Source: Bifidobacteriaceae bacterium (lineage in GTDB: Bacteria > Actinomycetota > Actinomycetes > Actinomycetales > WQXJ01). From it: a DNA stretch of 64,000 bases. This document shows positions 7,238 through 19,100 of the stretch, in pieces. The notes under the pieces are model-generated. The model did no database searches, had not been told where the DNA came from, and worked only from the letters and a program-made list of their open reading frames with translations. The stretch lies in assembly GCA_031272885.1 (NCBI GenBank), contig JAISSX010000057.1, forward strand, positions 124,001 to 188,000, written 5' to 3'. Every line of letters begins with the position of its first letter. Positions within the stretch are counted from its first letter, which is position 1. The translations under genes were made by a program, and so were the position numbers.

Positions 7238-8830
7238 TTAGACCAGACCCCTGAGGTAGCCCAGCAGTGTCCGCACCCCGAAACCGGTGCCACCGGCCGG
7301 GCCGAAGTCGCTGCCGGACGCCGCCCGGGCCGGCCCGGCAATGTCCAGGTGGGCCCACGGCCGCGCCCCGGCGAAACGCTGCAGGAACAGTGCGGCCGTG
7401 ATGGCGCCGGCCCCGGTGCCCGGCTTACCGGTCGATGACGTCTGGGCAATCGGGCTGGTCAGCGCCTCGCGGTAGGCCTCCACCAGCGGCAGCCGCCACC
7501 AGCCTTCGCCGGCCGCTTCACCGGCCGCCAGCAGGCGCTGCGCCAACGGATCGTCGCTGGCCAGCAGGACACCCGTCTCGCGGCCAAGGGCCAGGCGGGC
7601 GGCGCCGGTCAACGTGGCGATGTCCACCACCGCGTCCGGTTGCACCACGGCGTCCACCCAGGCCAGGGCATCGGCCAGCACCAGGCGGCCTTCCGCGTCC
7701 GTGTCACCCACCTCCACGGTCTGCCCGCCGTAGGTGCGTACGATGTCGCCCGGCCGGAAGGAGGCTGCCCCCACCGAGTTCTGGGCCAGCGGCAGCACGG
7801 CCGTCAGGCGCACCGGCAGGCCAGCCTGGGCCACCGCCAGGGTGGCAGCGAAGACGGCGGCAGACCCGGCCATGTCGGTGGTCATGGTGGCCATCGACTC
7901 GCCAGGTTTGATATCCAGGCCGCCGGTGTCGAAGGTGACGCCCTTGCCCACCAGCGCCACGTGCGGCACCGGCGCGGACGGGCCGGCTGCCAGCGGTTCG
8001 TAGCGGACGATGGCGAGGCGCGGCCCCCGCTCTTGGCCGGCCCCAGCCCCCACCGCCAGCAGGGCGCCAAAGCCCTCGGTGGCCAGGCGGTCCGGTGGCC
8101 ACACCTCGACCGTCAGGCCGGGCACGCCGGCCGCCGCCTGTTCGAAGGCGCCCGCCAGGCTGGCCGGATACTTGTGGTTGGACGGCCAGCGGGTCAGGTC
8201 GCGGGCCAGCCACTGGGCCTGGGCCGCCCAGACGCCCAGGTCCGCCGCCTCGCGCTCGTAGCGCCCCAGTAGCACCAGGTCGCCGTTGGCCGGCTCGGCC
8301 GGCTTCAGGCCTTCACGTTGGACCCGATAGGCACCCAGCAGGTAGCCCTCCACCAGGGCGGCGGTGTGTTCAGGGGAGTCTTGTGCCACCGTGGTGACCA
8401 CCGTGCCGTCACCCGCCGTACGCTTGGCCAGGGCGGCGCCGGCCAGGCGGGCCGAAGCCACCGAACCGTCGCCCACACCCACCAGAACCACGCGCGGCGC
8501 CAGCTCGTCCCACCCCAGGTCACGGGCGGCATCGGCCCTATGCAGTACCGGTAGGTTGAGCGCCAAAGCCTGCCCGGCCTTGGCCTTGAACCGCCGGCGG
8601 GTGGCCCATTCGGCCAGATCGACGCCGTAACGCACCGCGGCATCGGCCGCACCAAGGCGCGGCTGAACGCCGTCTTCCTCGCCGTCTTCGCTACCGGGCG
8701 CCACCGGTACGGCCACCACGCCGGCACCGGGCCGGCGCACCTGGGCCGAGGTGGTGATACGGCCGCGCACCACCCGGACCTGTGGTAGCGGATGAACCCA
8801 CGGCTCTTGCGGCCGCCGGGCGCGGCTCAC
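7238..8830 (-). CDS. pepA: Leucyl aminopeptidase (M17)
   Basis: A 530-residue cytosolic aminopeptidase that removes N-terminal residues from peptides using two metal ions. The M17 catalytic block is clear: GKGVTFDTGG (295-304), the metal Asp in MTTDMAGSA (D319) and DTDAEGRL (376-383). The family signature is usually NTDAEGRL; here its first residue is Asp. The N-terminal domain (about 1-210) is the variable macro-like domain. The GTG start at 8830 sits 1 bp past the DUF3117 stop, and the glycosyltransferase begins 9 bp after its end, so pepA is part of a long minus-strand run. Confidence 0.9.
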   Translation of the reverse strand: MSRARRPQEPWVHPLPQVRVVRGRITTSAQVRRPGAGVVAVPVAPGSEDGEEDGVQPRLGAADAAVRYGVDLAEWATRRRFKAKAGQALALNLPVLHRADAARDLGWDELAPRVVLVGVGDGSVASARLAGAALAKRTAGDGTVVTTVAQDSPEHTAALVEGYLLGAYRVQREGLKPAEPANGDLVLLGRYEREAADLGVWAAQAQWLARDLTRWPSNHKYPASLAGAFEQAAAGVPGLTVEVWPPDRLATEGFGALLAVGAGAGQERGPRLAIVRYEPLAAGPSAPVPHVALVGKGVTFDTGGLDIKPGESMATMTTDMAGSAAVFAATLAVAQAGLPVRLTAVLPLAQNSVGAASFRPGDIVRTYGGQTVEVGDTDAEGRLVLADALAWVDAVVQPDAVVDIATLTGAARLALGRETGVLLASDDPLAQRLLAAGEAAGEGWWRLPLVEAYREALTSPIAQTSSTGKPGTGAGAITAALFLQRFAGARPWAHLDIAGPARAASGSDFGPAGGTGFGVRTLLGYLRGLV

Positions 8831-8831
8831 G

Positions 8832-8999
8832 TCAGGCGACCACCGCGTCGAGCGCTTGGCCCAAGGCGGCCGCTTCGGTCGCGTTCAGTTCCACCACCAG
8901 GCGGCCACCGCCCTCAAGGGGTACACGCATCACGATGCCGCGACCTTCCTTGACCACCTCCAATGGTCCATCGCCGGTCCTCGGCTTCATGGCTGCCAT
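8832..8999 (-). CDS. DUF3117 miniprotein
   Basis: A 55-residue conserved actinobacterial protein. It opens with MAAMKPRTGDGPLEV and contains RGIVMRVPLEGGGRL and VELNATEAAALG, the DUF3117 pattern. The ATG at 8999 follows GGGGAG at good spacing, and a TAGAAT box (plus-strand attcta 9041-9046) could be its -10 element. Function is unknown for the family. It ends 1 bp before the pepA start, so the two are probably co-transcribed. Confidence 0.88.
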   Translation of the reverse strand: MAAMKPRTGDGPLEVVKEGRGIVMRVPLEGGGRLVVELNATEAAALGQALDAVVA

Positions 9000-9071
9000 G
9001 GCTCTCCCCTTTCAAAAAAACCGCGTAACAGTCCAACCCCATTCTACTGCCAGGGGCTGAATTGGTGCCCC

Positions 9072-9296
9072 CTACTGCGGGACTGCGGAGTTGGGCGCGA
9101 TGTGTTCCAGGGCGCCCAGGCGGGCGCGCAACTCTGCCCGCTGCTCGCGACGGTTACGGGCCGCCATCAAATCGGCCTGCGCCACCGGGATGTCCATGCC
9201 CACTTCCCAGCGGCCCAACACAAACCAGACGCTGATCACCAGGCTGGCCACGGCCGCCACCACCAGCAGGCCCATCATCACGAAACCGGCCGTCAT
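9072..9296 (-). CDS. Small single-pass membrane protein
   Basis: A 74-residue protein with one hydrophobic segment (about 7-27) and a charged, helical C-terminal half rich in Arg and Glu. The ATG at 9296 overlaps the stop of the LOG-family gene (ATGA), so it is coupled to it. I do not recognise a family; small membrane proteins often follow TIGR00730 genes in actinobacteria. Downstream, the 71 bp before DUF3117 contain a short GGGGC/GCCCC hairpin. Confidence 0.65.
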   Translation of the reverse strand: MTAGFVMMGLLVVAAVASLVISVWFVLGRWEVGMDIPVAQADLMAARNRREQRAELRARLGALEHIAPNSAVPQ

Positions 9297-10057
9297 CGGC
9301 TTTTCATCCCCCCTTGGCGAGGCACGTTGGCGGCGGCCAAGATGGCCGCCACCGCTTCATCCGGCGTCTCCACCACCTGTACCAGGTCCAGGTCCGCAGC
9401 CGCGATATTGCCGGCCGCCGCCACCGTTTGGCGCAGCCAGGCCAACAACCCGCCCCAATAGGCTTGGCCAATCAGCACGATGGGGAAACCCGAGATCTTG
9501 GACGTCTGCACCAGCGTGATGGCCTCGAACAGTTCATCGAGCGTGCCCATGCCGCCGGGAAAGACCACGAAACCGGTGGCGTACTTGACGAACATCACCT
9601 TGCGGGCAAAGAAGTAGCGGAAATCCACCCCCAGGTCCACCCACGGGTTCAGGCCCTGTTCGGCGGGGATTTCAATCCCCAAGCCAATCGACAGGCCACC
9701 GGCCTCATGGGCGCCCTTGTTGGCCGCCGCCATGATGCCCGGCCCGCCGCCCGTGATGACGGCGTAGCCGGCCTGGGCCAGTTGGCTGCCCAGTTCTTCA
9801 GCCGCCTGGTAGGCGGGCGTGTCCGGCTGGGTGCGGGCCGAACCGAACACCGAAATGGCGGGCCCCACGCCGGCCAGGGCCTCGAAGGCGGCCACGAACT
9901 CGCTTTGGATGCGCATCACGCGCCACGGGTCGGAATGGCGCCAACTGGAATCGATATCCGTTTCCAGGAACGCCTGGTCTGACGTCTGATCCGGCACCTG
10001 CCGGCCCCGGAACAGCAGCGGGCCGGTGCGCCGCACCTTGTCCGTATCCAATCTCAC
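9293..10057 (-). CDS. LOG-family (TIGR00730) Rossmann-fold protein
   Basis: A 254-residue member of the lysine-decarboxylase-like LOG family. GGGPGIM (103-109) and PGGMGTLDE (167-175) are the two family motifs. In several organisms such proteins are cytokinin riboside 5'-monophosphate phosphoribohydrolases, which cleave ribose-phosphate from N6-modified AMP; this longer actinobacterial type has not all been tested. It starts with GTG at 10057, 5 bp after dapE ends, and is coupled to the small membrane protein that follows. Confidence 0.85.
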   Translation of the reverse strand: MRLDTDKVRRTGPLLFRGRQVPDQTSDQAFLETDIDSSWRHSDPWRVMRIQSEFVAAFEALAGVGPAISVFGSARTQPDTPAYQAAEELGSQLAQAGYAVITGGGPGIMAAANKGAHEAGGLSIGLGIEIPAEQGLNPWVDLGVDFRYFFARKVMFVKYATGFVVFPGGMGTLDELFEAITLVQTSKISGFPIVLIGQAYWGGLLAWLRQTVAAAGNIAAADLDLVQVVETPDEAVAAILAAANVPRQGGMKSR

Positions 10058-10062
10058 AGACC

Positions 10063-11148
10063 CTATCTTTCCAGCAGCGCGCCCAGAATCCGAGCCACGC
10101 GCTCGATCTGCTCCACCGGGCAGCGTTCATCGGCGGCGTGGGCCAGGGATGGGTCGCCCGGGCCGCAGTTGACGGCCGGCACGCCCAGGGCGGCAAACCG
10201 GGCCACATCGGTCCAACCCACCTTGGGCCGGGGCTCGCCGCCGCCGTAGGCCGCCACCAGGGCGGCGAAACGGGCCGCCAGCGGTTGGTCCAGGCCGGGC
10301 CGGGCGCCGCCGGCCGCGTCGTCAAGAATGACCTCGAAACCCTGGAACAGGTCGGTCACGTGCGCCAGGGCTTGTGCCACCGTCTTGGCGGGCGCAAACC
10401 GGTAGTTGACCACCACCTCGCAGCGGTCAGGGATGACGTTACCGGCCACCCCGCCGACGATGCCGACGGCGTTCATGGCCTCCGGATAGATCAGGCCGTC
10501 CACTTCGACTTGGGCCGGCTGGTAGGCCACCAGGCGGTCCAGGATGGGCGCGGCACCGTGGATGGCGTTACGGCCCGCCCAGGGCCGGGCCGAATGGGCC
10601 GCCACGCCGTGGGCCTCCACCTTGACCCGCAGGGTGCCGTTGCAGCCGCCCTCCAGGCCGGCCGCGGTCGGCTCGCACAGCACCGCAAAGTCACCCCGCA
10701 GCCAGTCCGGATGCAGCCTGATCAGCCGGCCTAGGCCGGACAGGTCCGCCGCCACCTCCTCCTGGTCGTAGAACACCCAGGTGACGTCCGTCTTGGGGGC
10801 CACCGCGGCCGCCGCCGTGGCCGCCATCGCCGCCAGGCCGCCCTTCATATCGACGGCGCCGCGGCCCCACAGTTCGGGGGCGCCATCGGGCCCCGGCTGG
10901 AGGCGGCCCGGCAGGTTGCCCGCCACCGGCACCGTGTCCAGGTGGCCGGCCACCACCACACGGGCCGGCGCGCCAACGTTGGTTGCGGCCACCAGGGCGT
11001 CACCGTCCCGCCGCACCTCCAGGTGCGGGCAGGCCCGCAGGGCGGCCTCAAGCGCGTCCGCCAAGGGCCCCTCGCTGCCGGAGACGGACGGCAGGTTGAC
11101 CAGGTCCAGCGCCAGGGCGCCCGGACCGGCTCTCAAGTCCAGTTGCAC
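10063..11148 (-). CDS. dapE: Succinyl-diaminopimelate desuccinylase
   Basis: A 361-residue M20 metallopeptidase that hydrolyses N-succinyl-LL-diaminopimelate in the lysine/peptidoglycan pathway. Metal and catalytic residues are visible as GHLDT (H69, D71), GAVDMKGG (D100) and DQEE (E130/E131). I chose the GTG at 11148, giving [10 protein letters not shown]; longer in-frame versions run antisense through dapD and must be wrong. It diverges from dapD with 63 bp between the start codons, so the two pathway genes share a promoter region. Confidence 0.9.
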   Translation of the reverse strand: MQLDLRAGPGALALDLVNLPSVSGSEGPLADALEAALRACPHLEVRRDGDALVAATNVGAPARVVVAGHLDTVPVAGNLPGRLQPGPDGAPELWGRGAVDMKGGLAAMAATAAAAVAPKTDVTWVFYDQEEVAADLSGLGRLIRLHPDWLRGDFAVLCEPTAAGLEGGCNGTLRVKVEAHGVAAHSARPWAGRNAIHGAAPILDRLVAYQPAQVEVDGLIYPEAMNAVGIVGGVAGNVIPDRCEVVVNYRFAPAKTVAQALAHVTDLFQGFEVILDDAAGGARPGLDQPLAARFAALVAAYGGGEPRPKVGWTDVARFAALGVPAVNCGPGDPSLAHAADERCPVEQIERVARILGALLER

Positions 11149-11211
11149 AGTGTTGAGCCTACTGCCCCGGACTACCCGCCCCTGGGCCGCCATCCCGTAC
11201 CCTTGGTGTCC

Positions 11212-12162
11212 ATGAACCTTGCCCACGGCGCCGGCCTGGCCTGGACCACCGAACACGGCGAAACCCTGGACACCTGGTACCCCAACCCGGCGTTGGGCCC
11301 CGGCCCGGCGGGTGACGACTGGCCGCAGGCGGCAGACCTGGCAGGCCTGGTGCAGGCCGATGCCGAACGGCGGGCCTACCGCATCATCACCTGTGTCGAA
11401 ATCGACCTGGATGAACCACCGGCCGCCACGGACGACGCCTACCTGCGGCTCCACCTGCTGTCGCACCGCCTGGTGCAGCCGAACACGATCAACCTGGATG
11501 GCCTGTTCGGTGTGCTGCCCAACGTCGTCTGGACCAGCCAGGGGCCGTGCCTGCCGGAAGACTTCGCGGACACCAAGGCCGCCCTTGAGGCCGCCGGCCG
11601 CGGCCCGGTGCACGTCTACGGGGTGGACAAGTTCCCGGCCATGACGGACTACGTGGTGCCGTCCGGCGTGCGCCTTGCCGATGCTTCCCGGGTCCGCCTC
11701 GGCGCCCACCTGGCTCCCGGCACCACCGTGATGCACGAGGGCTTCTGCAACTTCAACGCCGGCACACTGGGCGCCTCGATGGTGGAGGGCCGCATCTCGC
11801 AGGGCGTGGTGGTGGAAGACGGCGCGGACATCGGCGGCGGGGCCTCCATCATGGGCACGCTGTCCGGCGGCGGCAAAGAGAAGATCAGGATCGGCGCCCG
11901 CTCGCTGCTGGGCGCCAACAGCGGCGTCGGCATCTCGCTGGGGGCAGACTGCGTGGTGGAGGCCGGGCTGTACCTGACGGCCGGCACCAAGGTGACGTTG
12001 CTGGTGCCCGATGCCGCCCGGCCGGCCAAGGTGGTCAAGGCCGCCGATCTTTCCGGCCAGGCTGGGCTGCTGTACCGCCGCAACTCGGTCACCGGGGCGG
12101 TCGAGGCGGTGCCACGGGACGGCCACGGCATCGAACTGAACCCGGAGCTGCACCGACAGTGA
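11212..12162 (+). CDS. dapD: 2,3,4,5-tetrahydropyridine-2,6-dicarboxylate N-succinyltransferase
   Basis: A 316-residue acyl-CoA-dependent succinyltransferase of the actinobacterial DapD type, catalysing the step before DapC and DapE. The left-handed beta-helix is apparent from about residue 170: [27 protein letters not shown], then [16 protein letters not shown] and [14 protein letters not shown]. The ATG at 11212 is chosen over a GTG two codons earlier. Its stop overlaps the GTG of the next lipoprotein gene. Confidence 0.93.
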   Translation: MNLAHGAGLAWTTEHGETLDTWYPNPALGPGPAGDDWPQAADLAGLVQADAERRAYRIITCVEIDLDEPPAATDDAYLRLHLLSHRLVQPNTINLDGLFGVLPNVVWTSQGPCLPEDFADTKAALEAAGRGPVHVYGVDKFPAMTDYVVPSGVRLADASRVRLGAHLAPGTTVMHEGFCNFNAGTLGASMVEGRISQGVVVEDGADIGGGASIMGTLSGGGKEKIRIGARSLLGANSGVGISLGADCVVEAGLYLTAGTKVTLLVPDAARPAKVVKAADLSGQAGLLYRRNSVTGAVEAVPRDGHGIELNPELHRQ

Positions 12163-13070
12163 CCATGCGTCCCAAAGCCCGGCGGACGCTGGCCCTGACG
12201 CTGGCCGGCGGTGCCCTGGTGGCCGGGGCCGGCCTGGGCGGCTGTGGCGCCCCCAAGGCGCAGCCGGCGGTGGTGCCGCGCTGTTTCGCCACCACCGACG
12301 CCGGCGAGGCCGTCCTGGCGCCCGATCAGGCCGGTAACGCCGCGCTGATCGCCGCCGTGGCCGGGGCCAAGGAGATGAGCCCCAGGGCGGTTACCATCGC
12401 CCTGGCCACCGCCATGCAGGAATCGAAGCTGCGCAACCTGGACTACGGCGACCTGGATTCGCTGGGGCTGTTCCAGCAGCGGCCCTCACAGGGCTGGGGC
12501 AGCGCCGAGGAAGTGCAAGACCCGATCTATGCCGCCTCCAAGTTCTACGACGAACTGGCCAAGGTGCCCGGCTTCGAGGACATGCCCATCACGGAGGCGG
12601 CCCAGGCGGTGCAACGCTCGGCCTTCCCGGACGCCTACGCCCAACACGAGGCCAGCGCCCGGTCGTTTGCTTCGGCCCTGACCGGGCACTCGCAGGCCGC
12701 CCTGGCCTGCGTTTTCCGGGATGTGGTAGCTGGCGAGGCAGTGGCGGCGGACCAGTTCATCACCACGTTCACGGCCGAATGGGGCCAGGCCAAGGCCGCC
12801 CACGTGTCGCTGGTGCCGGCGCCGGCCGGGGAGGCCGGCGCCGCCTCCCCCAGCACGCCTCCCCAACTGCGCCTGCAAGGCGCCGACGCCACCGAAACCT
12901 GGGCCCTGGCCCAGTGGGCGGTGGCCAAGGGCGCCGAACTGGGGGTCCAGTCGGTCCGGGTGGACGCTTACGTGTGGCAGCGCGGCCAGGCCCAATGGGT
13001 GCAGTTGGATCCCACCAGCGAGCCCGGCTCCAACCAGGTGCCGGCCGCCATTGTGACCCTGGCGCTGTAG
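12159..13070 (+). CDS. Secreted lipoprotein with lysozyme-like region
   Basis: A 303-residue lipoprotein: basic start, hydrophobic core and lipobox LGGC (C29). The first half of the mature protein has [19 protein letters not shown] followed by [11 protein letters not shown], a pattern shared with actinobacterial transglycosylase-like proteins often mis-named heavy-metal transporters; a muramidase-like role in the wall is inferred. The C-terminal third looks like a separate small domain ([18 protein letters not shown]). The GTG at 12159 overlaps the dapD stop; an ATG at 12165 is an equally possible start. Confidence 0.75.
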   Translation: MTMRPKARRTLALTLAGGALVAGAGLGGCGAPKAQPAVVPRCFATTDAGEAVLAPDQAGNAALIAAVAGAKEMSPRAVTIALATAMQESKLRNLDYGDLDSLGLFQQRPSQGWGSAEEVQDPIYAASKFYDELAKVPGFEDMPITEAAQAVQRSAFPDAYAQHEASARSFASALTGHSQAALACVFRDVVAGEAVAADQFITTFTAEWGQAKAAHVSLVPAPAGEAGAASPSTPPQLRLQGADATETWALAQWAVAKGAELGVQSVRVDAYVWQRGQAQWVQLDPTSEPGSNQVPAAIVTLAL

Positions 13071-13118
13071 CCGAAAGCGCCCTGGGGCTGTGGAGCCAGG
13101 TGCGCCCTGGCGTTAACC

Positions 13119-13154
13119 CGAGGGGGTCCCGGGCTACCGCCCGGGACCCCCTCG
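13119..13154. terminator. Bidirectional intrinsic terminator
   Basis: A perfect 15-bp hairpin (13119-13133 with 13140-13154, loop CTACCG) lies between two convergent genes, the lipoprotein and the giant surface protein. There is only a short T run (GTTTG) on the plus side, but position and stability make a shared terminator the best explanation. Confidence 0.85.
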
Positions 13155-13178
13155 TTTGCCTAGCTACGGCTGACACCC

Positions 13179-16100
13179 TCAGCGGGTGGCCACCGTCTCT
13201 TCGCTGCGGCGGCGCCGGCGCGCCATCAGCACGAAGCCAATGCCCACCAGCGTGGCCAGGCTCGCGCTCACGGCAATCGGCACCGTCGCGTTGGCACCCG
13301 TGATCGGCAACGGCGAGGACGAGCCCACCTTCTCCAGCACGCGGAACGTGCCGGTGGCCGCACCACTGGTTTCACCCGTCAGGGTGACCGTGTGGGTGCC
13401 GTACTCGAAATCGGCCGGGATGGTGAACGCAGCGAACACCACCTTGCCGTTGGCATCGGCCGTCGCCGTGCCCAGTTGGATCGGCGTGGAGTGGACCACA
13501 CCGGTGACCTTTTCGCCGGGCTCGAAGTTCAGGCCGTTGACCTCTTGCGACTCGCCGCGGTAGCGCGTCGCCTCCTTCACCCAAACACTGGGCTTGTCCG
13601 CATCGTCACCGTCGTCCGCCGGACCGGACGGGGTTGGCGTGGAACCGGACCCGCTTTGACCCACCACCGGCGAGGCGGTGCCGGCCGGCAGGTTGTCGTT
13701 CGGGTTGTCGGCCGTGACCGTCAGCGGCTCGTTGTCAACCAACGGGCGGCTCACATCGCAGCTGAACTTGCCGTCCTTGTCCGTGGTGGTGGTGCACAAG
13801 GTGTTGCCATCCTTGTCCTGCACCGTCACCGGGGCATTGGGCAGCGGGCCGCCATCGTCCGTCACCGTACCGGTCACGGTGGTGTCACCCTTCTTGGTCG
13901 GGTCGACATCCACCACCGGCGGCACGTTGGGCGTGTTGACGGTGACTTCCTTCGGGTTACCAGCCGGGTCGGAGGTCGAAGCGGTGATCTGCTCGTTGTC
14001 ACCCAACGGGCGCTTGGTCGGACCGCACTCGAACTTGCCGTCGTCATCGGTGGTGGTCTCGCACAGCGTGTTGCCGTTCTTGTCCTTCACCTTGACCGGC
14101 ACGCCGGGCAGCGGCTCGCCATCGTCCGTCACCGTACCGGTCACGGTGGTGTCACCCACGTCAACCGGGTCGACCGTGATCACCGGCGGCACGTTCGGCG
14201 TCGAAGCCTGCGTGTCACCCTTCTTGCCGGTCTCGGGATCGGTCGCCTCAACCGTGATGACCTCGTTTTCACCCAGCGGGCGCTTGAGGTTGCAGCTGAA
14301 CGTGCCGTCCGCGTTGGTGGTGGTCTGGCACAGCGGGTCACCCGTGGCGTCCTTCACCACCACCGGGAAGCCGGCGGCCGGCTGGCCGTCGTCCGTCACC
14401 CGGCCACTGGCCGTGGTGTCGCCCTTCTGCGGCGGGTTGACCGTCACCTCGGGCTCGGTCTCGTCACCAACGGTGGCGGTACCGGTACCGGGGTTGCCGG
14501 CCGGGTCGGTGGTCGATGCCGTGATCTCTTCACCGTCTTCCAGCGGCCGGCTGGAATCGCAGGACCAGGTGCCATCCGATCCGGTGGTGGCGGTGCACAG
14601 CGTCTCGCCGTCCTCATCCGTCACCGTCACCGGCACGCCGGGCAGCGGCTCGCCGTCGTCCGTCACCGTGCCACTGATGGTGGGGCTGTCGTTGCTCGGC
14701 GGGTCGATGGTGACCACCGGGTCGATGCCGTCCGCCACCGGCTCCGAGGTACCGGAACCGGTGTTACCGGCCGGGTCGGTCGCGGTAGCGGTGATCTCTT
14801 CACCCTCCTCCAGCGGCCGGTTCGGCTGGCAGCTCCAGTGACCGGAGGAATCGGTCACGGCGGTGCACAACGTCTCGCCGTCCTCATCCGTCACCCGCAC
14901 CGGGGCGTTGGGCAGCGGCTCGCCGTCGTCCGTCACCGTGCCACCAATTGAGGTGTCACCGGTGGCCGGATCGTCAACCGTCACCTCTGGTTCGGTGCCG
15001 TCGCCAACCGGGTCGGAGTCAACCGAACCCTCGTTACCGGCGGGGTCGGTCGCCGTAGCGGTCAGGATTTCGCCCTCTTCCAGCGGCCGGTTCGGCTCGC
15101 AGGACCAGGTGCCATCCGGGCCGGTGGTGGTGTGGCACAACTCCTCGCCGTCCTCATCGGTCACAACCACCGGGGCGTTCGGCAGCGGCTCGCCACCGTC
15201 CGTCACCGTGCCGCCGATCACCGGGTCATCGCCGGACGTCGGCTGTTCGGTCAGGGTGACTTCGGGGCCGGTGCCGTCGCCAACGGGCTCCGAGGTACCG
15301 GAACCGGTGTTACCGGCCGGGTCGGTCGCCGTGGCGGTGATCTCTTCACCCTCCTCCAGCGGCCGGTTCGGCGTGCAGCTCCAGTGGCCGGAGGAATCGG
15401 TCACGGCGGTGCACAACGTCTCGCCGTCCTCATCCGTCACCCGCACCGGGGCGTTGGGCAGCGGCTCGCCGTCGTCCGTCACCGTGCCACCAACCGTGTC
15501 GTCACCGGTGGCCGGATCGTCAACCGTCACAACCGGCGGCGTGCCGTCGCCCACCGGGTTCGAGTCAACCGAACCCTCGTTGCCTTCCGGATCCGTGGCC
15601 GTAGCGGTCAGGATTTCGCCCTCTTCCAGCGGCCGGTTCGGCTCGCAGGACCAGGTGCCATCCGGGCCGGTGGTGGTGTGGCACAGCTCCTCGCCGTCCT
15701 CATCGGTCACAACCACCGGGGCGTTCGCCAGCGGTTCACCGCCGTCCGTCACCGTGCCGCCGATCACCGGGTCATCGCCGGATGTCGGCTGCTGGGTGAT
15801 CGCCACCACCGGGTCGGTGCCATCGGACACCGGCTCCGAGGTGCCGGAACCGGTGTTGCCGGCCGGGTCGGTCGCCGTGGCGGTGATCTCTTCACCCTCC
15901 TCCAGCGGCCGGTTCGGCGTGCAGCTCCAGTGGCCGGCGGAATCGGTCACGGCGGTGCACAGCGTGTTGCCGTCCTCATCCGTCACGCGCACCGGGGCGT
16001 TGGGCAGCGGGGCGCCATCGTCCGTCACCGTGCCACCAACTGAGGTGTCACCCGTGGCCGGGTCATCCACCACCACAACCGGCGGCGTGCCGTCGCCCAC

Positions 16101-19100
16101 CGTGGCGGTGCCGGTACCGGGGTTGCCGGCCGGGTCGGTCACGGTGGCGGTGATTTCCTCACCCTCCTCCAGCGGCCGGTTCGGCTCGCAGCTCCAGGTG
16201 CCGTCGGTGCCGGTGGTGGCGACGCACAGCGTAGTGCCGGCGTCATCCTTCACCGTCACCGGCGCGTTCGCCAGCGGCTCGCCTTCATCCGTCACGCGGC
16301 CACCGATCACCGGGTCTTCGCCGGACGTCGGGGTTTCGGTGATAACCATCACCGGCGGCTGGCCATCGCCCACCGTGGCGTCATCGGACGCCGGGTTGCC
16401 GGACGGATCGGCGGCCGAAGCCGTCACCGTTTCGCCCTCGACCAACGGCCGGTTCGAGTTGCAGCTCCACGAGCCGTCACCCTGGGTGTAGGCGGTGCAC
16501 AACGTGGTGCCGCCCGCATCCTTCACCGTCACCGGCGTGCCGGGCAGCGGCGAACCGCTGTCGGTCAGCGTGCCGGCAATGGCCGGGCTGCCGGTGGCGG
16601 GCTCGGGCGTGATGGTCAGCACCGGCGCCGTGGTGTCGTCGGCCGGTAGCACGGTCACAGCATCCGTGGCCAGGTTGCCGGCCGGGTCCTGCGCGCTGGC
16701 GTGAATGGTCTCGCCCTCTTCCAGCGGCCGGTTCGGCTCGCAACTCCACTCGCCATCGGCGTCGGTAGTCGCGGTGCACAGCTCGGTGCCGGCGTCATCC
16801 GTCACCGTCACCACGGTGCCAGGCAGCGGGTCGCCATCGTCCGTCAGCGTGCCGGTGATCTCCTCGTCGCCCTCCTTGGGTGCCGGGGCAATCTCAAGCA
16901 CGGGGTCGATGCCGTCCGCCACCGTGGCGGTGTCGCTGGCCGGGTTGCCGGCCGGGTCGGTGGTGGAGGCCGTGATGGTCTCACCCTCAACCAGGTCGCG
17001 GTTAGCTGTGCAGGCCCAGGTGCCGGTGGAGGAGGTGGTAGCGGTGCACAACTCCGCACCGCCGGCATCCTTCACGTGCACGATGGCGTTCGGCAACGGC
17101 GAACCGTTGTCCGTCACCGTGCCGGCCAGGGCGCGGCTACCCGTTTCGGGCTCAGGCGTGATCTCGATCACCGGAGCGGTGGTGTCATCCTCCGGGCCAA
17201 CCGTCGCGGTGGTGGTGCCCTCGTTGCCGGACGGGTCGGTGGCGGTGGCGGTGATGACCTCGCCCTCCTCCAGCGGCCGGTTCGGCTGGCAGCTCCAGGC
17301 GCCCGATGCCGTGGTGGTGGCTTGGCACAGCTCGGTGCCGGTGTCATCCGTCACCACAACCGGCACGCCGGCCCGCGGGTTGCCGTCGTCCGTCACCGTG
17401 CCGCCGATCGTGTCGTCGCCCTCCTTGGGCGCCGGGGCGATGGTGACCACCGGGTCGGAGCCATCGGACACCGGCTGTGAATCGACCGAAGCCGGGTTGC
17501 CGGCGTCGTCAACGGTCGAGGCCGTGATGACCTCGCCCTCTTCAAGCGGCCGGTTCAGCGTGCAGCTCCACGTACCGTCGGTGCCGGTGACAGCGACGCA
17601 CAGCGTGGCGCCGGCGTCATCCTTGACCGTCACCGTCGCACCCGGCAGCGGGGCGCCGTCGTCCTCCACCGTGCCGCCCACGGTGGGATCACCGGTGGCG
17701 GGCTGCGGATCGAACGTGATGTCCGGGCCGGTGCCGTCACCCACGGTGGCGGTGCCGGAACCCTCGTTGCCAGCCGGATCTTCGGCGGTGGCCGTCACCA
17801 CTTCGCCCTCTTCCAGCGGCCGCACGGAGTCGCAGCTCCAAGAGCCGTCAAGGGCCGTGGTGGTGTGGCACAGCTCGGTGCCGGTGTCATCCGTCACCGT
17901 CACCGGAGCGTTCGCCAACGGCGCGCCGTCATCCGTCACGGTGCCGGCAATGGTCGGATCGTCACCGGACTTGGGCGCCGGCGTGATGGTCACAACCGGG
18001 TCGGTGCCGTCCGCCACCGTGGCCAGGACGTTGGCCTCGTTACCAGCCTCATCGCGCGTGCTGGCGTTGATGGTCTCGCCCTCCTCCAGCGGCCGGTCAC
18101 TGTTGCAGTGCCAGTAGCCTTCGGCGTCGGTGTTGGCCGAGCACAGCGGGAGACCGTTGCCGTCCATCACGAGGACGGGCGCGGCGGGCAGCGGGGCCCC
18201 TTCGTCCGTCACCACACCGGCAATAGTGGTGCTGCCGGTGGTGGGCTGCGGCGTGATCTGGATGACCGGCGGTGTGGTGTCAACCTCCGAGCCAACCGTG
18301 ACCGTGACCGTATCCTCGTTACCCTGAGGATCCTCGGTGGTGGCCGTGATGACCTCGCCCTCTTCGATGGGCCGGTTGGGCTGGCAGCTCCAGGTGCCGT
18401 CCGAGTTGGTAGTGGTGTGGCACAACTCGGCGCCGGTGTCATCCGTTACCGACACCGGGGCGTTCGCCAACGGCGCGCCATCGTCCGTCACCGTGCCGGT
18501 GATCTCATCGTCGCCCTCCCTGGGCGTCGGGGCAATGATGATCTCCGGGTCGGTGCCATCCACCACCGTGGCGGTGGTGCTGGCCGGGTTGCCGGCCACA
18601 TCCTGTGTGGTGGCGGTGATGACCTCGTCCTCCACCAGCGGCCGGCTGGTGGTGCAGCTCCAGGAGCCGTCGGAGGCCGTGACCGCGGTGCACAACTGGG
18701 CGCCACCGGCGTCCGTCACACGGACCGGGGCGTCACCTAGCGGCGTGCCTTCATCGGTCACCGTGCCGGCCACGGCCCGGTCGTCACCGGACTTGGGCTG
18801 GTTGGTGATGGCGATGACCGGCGGGTTGGTGTCGGTACCGACGGCCACAGTGGCCTCGGCCGTACCCTCGTTGCCGGCCGGGTCGGTGGCGGTGGCGGTG
18901 ATGTCCTCGCCTGCCACCAGCGGCCGGGTGGTGCAGCTCCACGTACCGTCCGCGTTGGTGTTGGTGGAACACAGCGTGGCGCCGGTGTCATCCGTTACCG
19001 TCACAGGGGCGTTCGGCAGCGGCGAACCGCTGTCGGTCACGGTGCCACCCACCGTGGTGTCGCCCGCGGCCGGAGCCGGATCGAACGTGACCACAGGGTC

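Noticed and set aside
11149-12153. Possible N-terminal extension of dapE
   Set aside because: The extension is antisense to dapD and has no DapE similarity; the enzyme starts naturally at GTG 11148.
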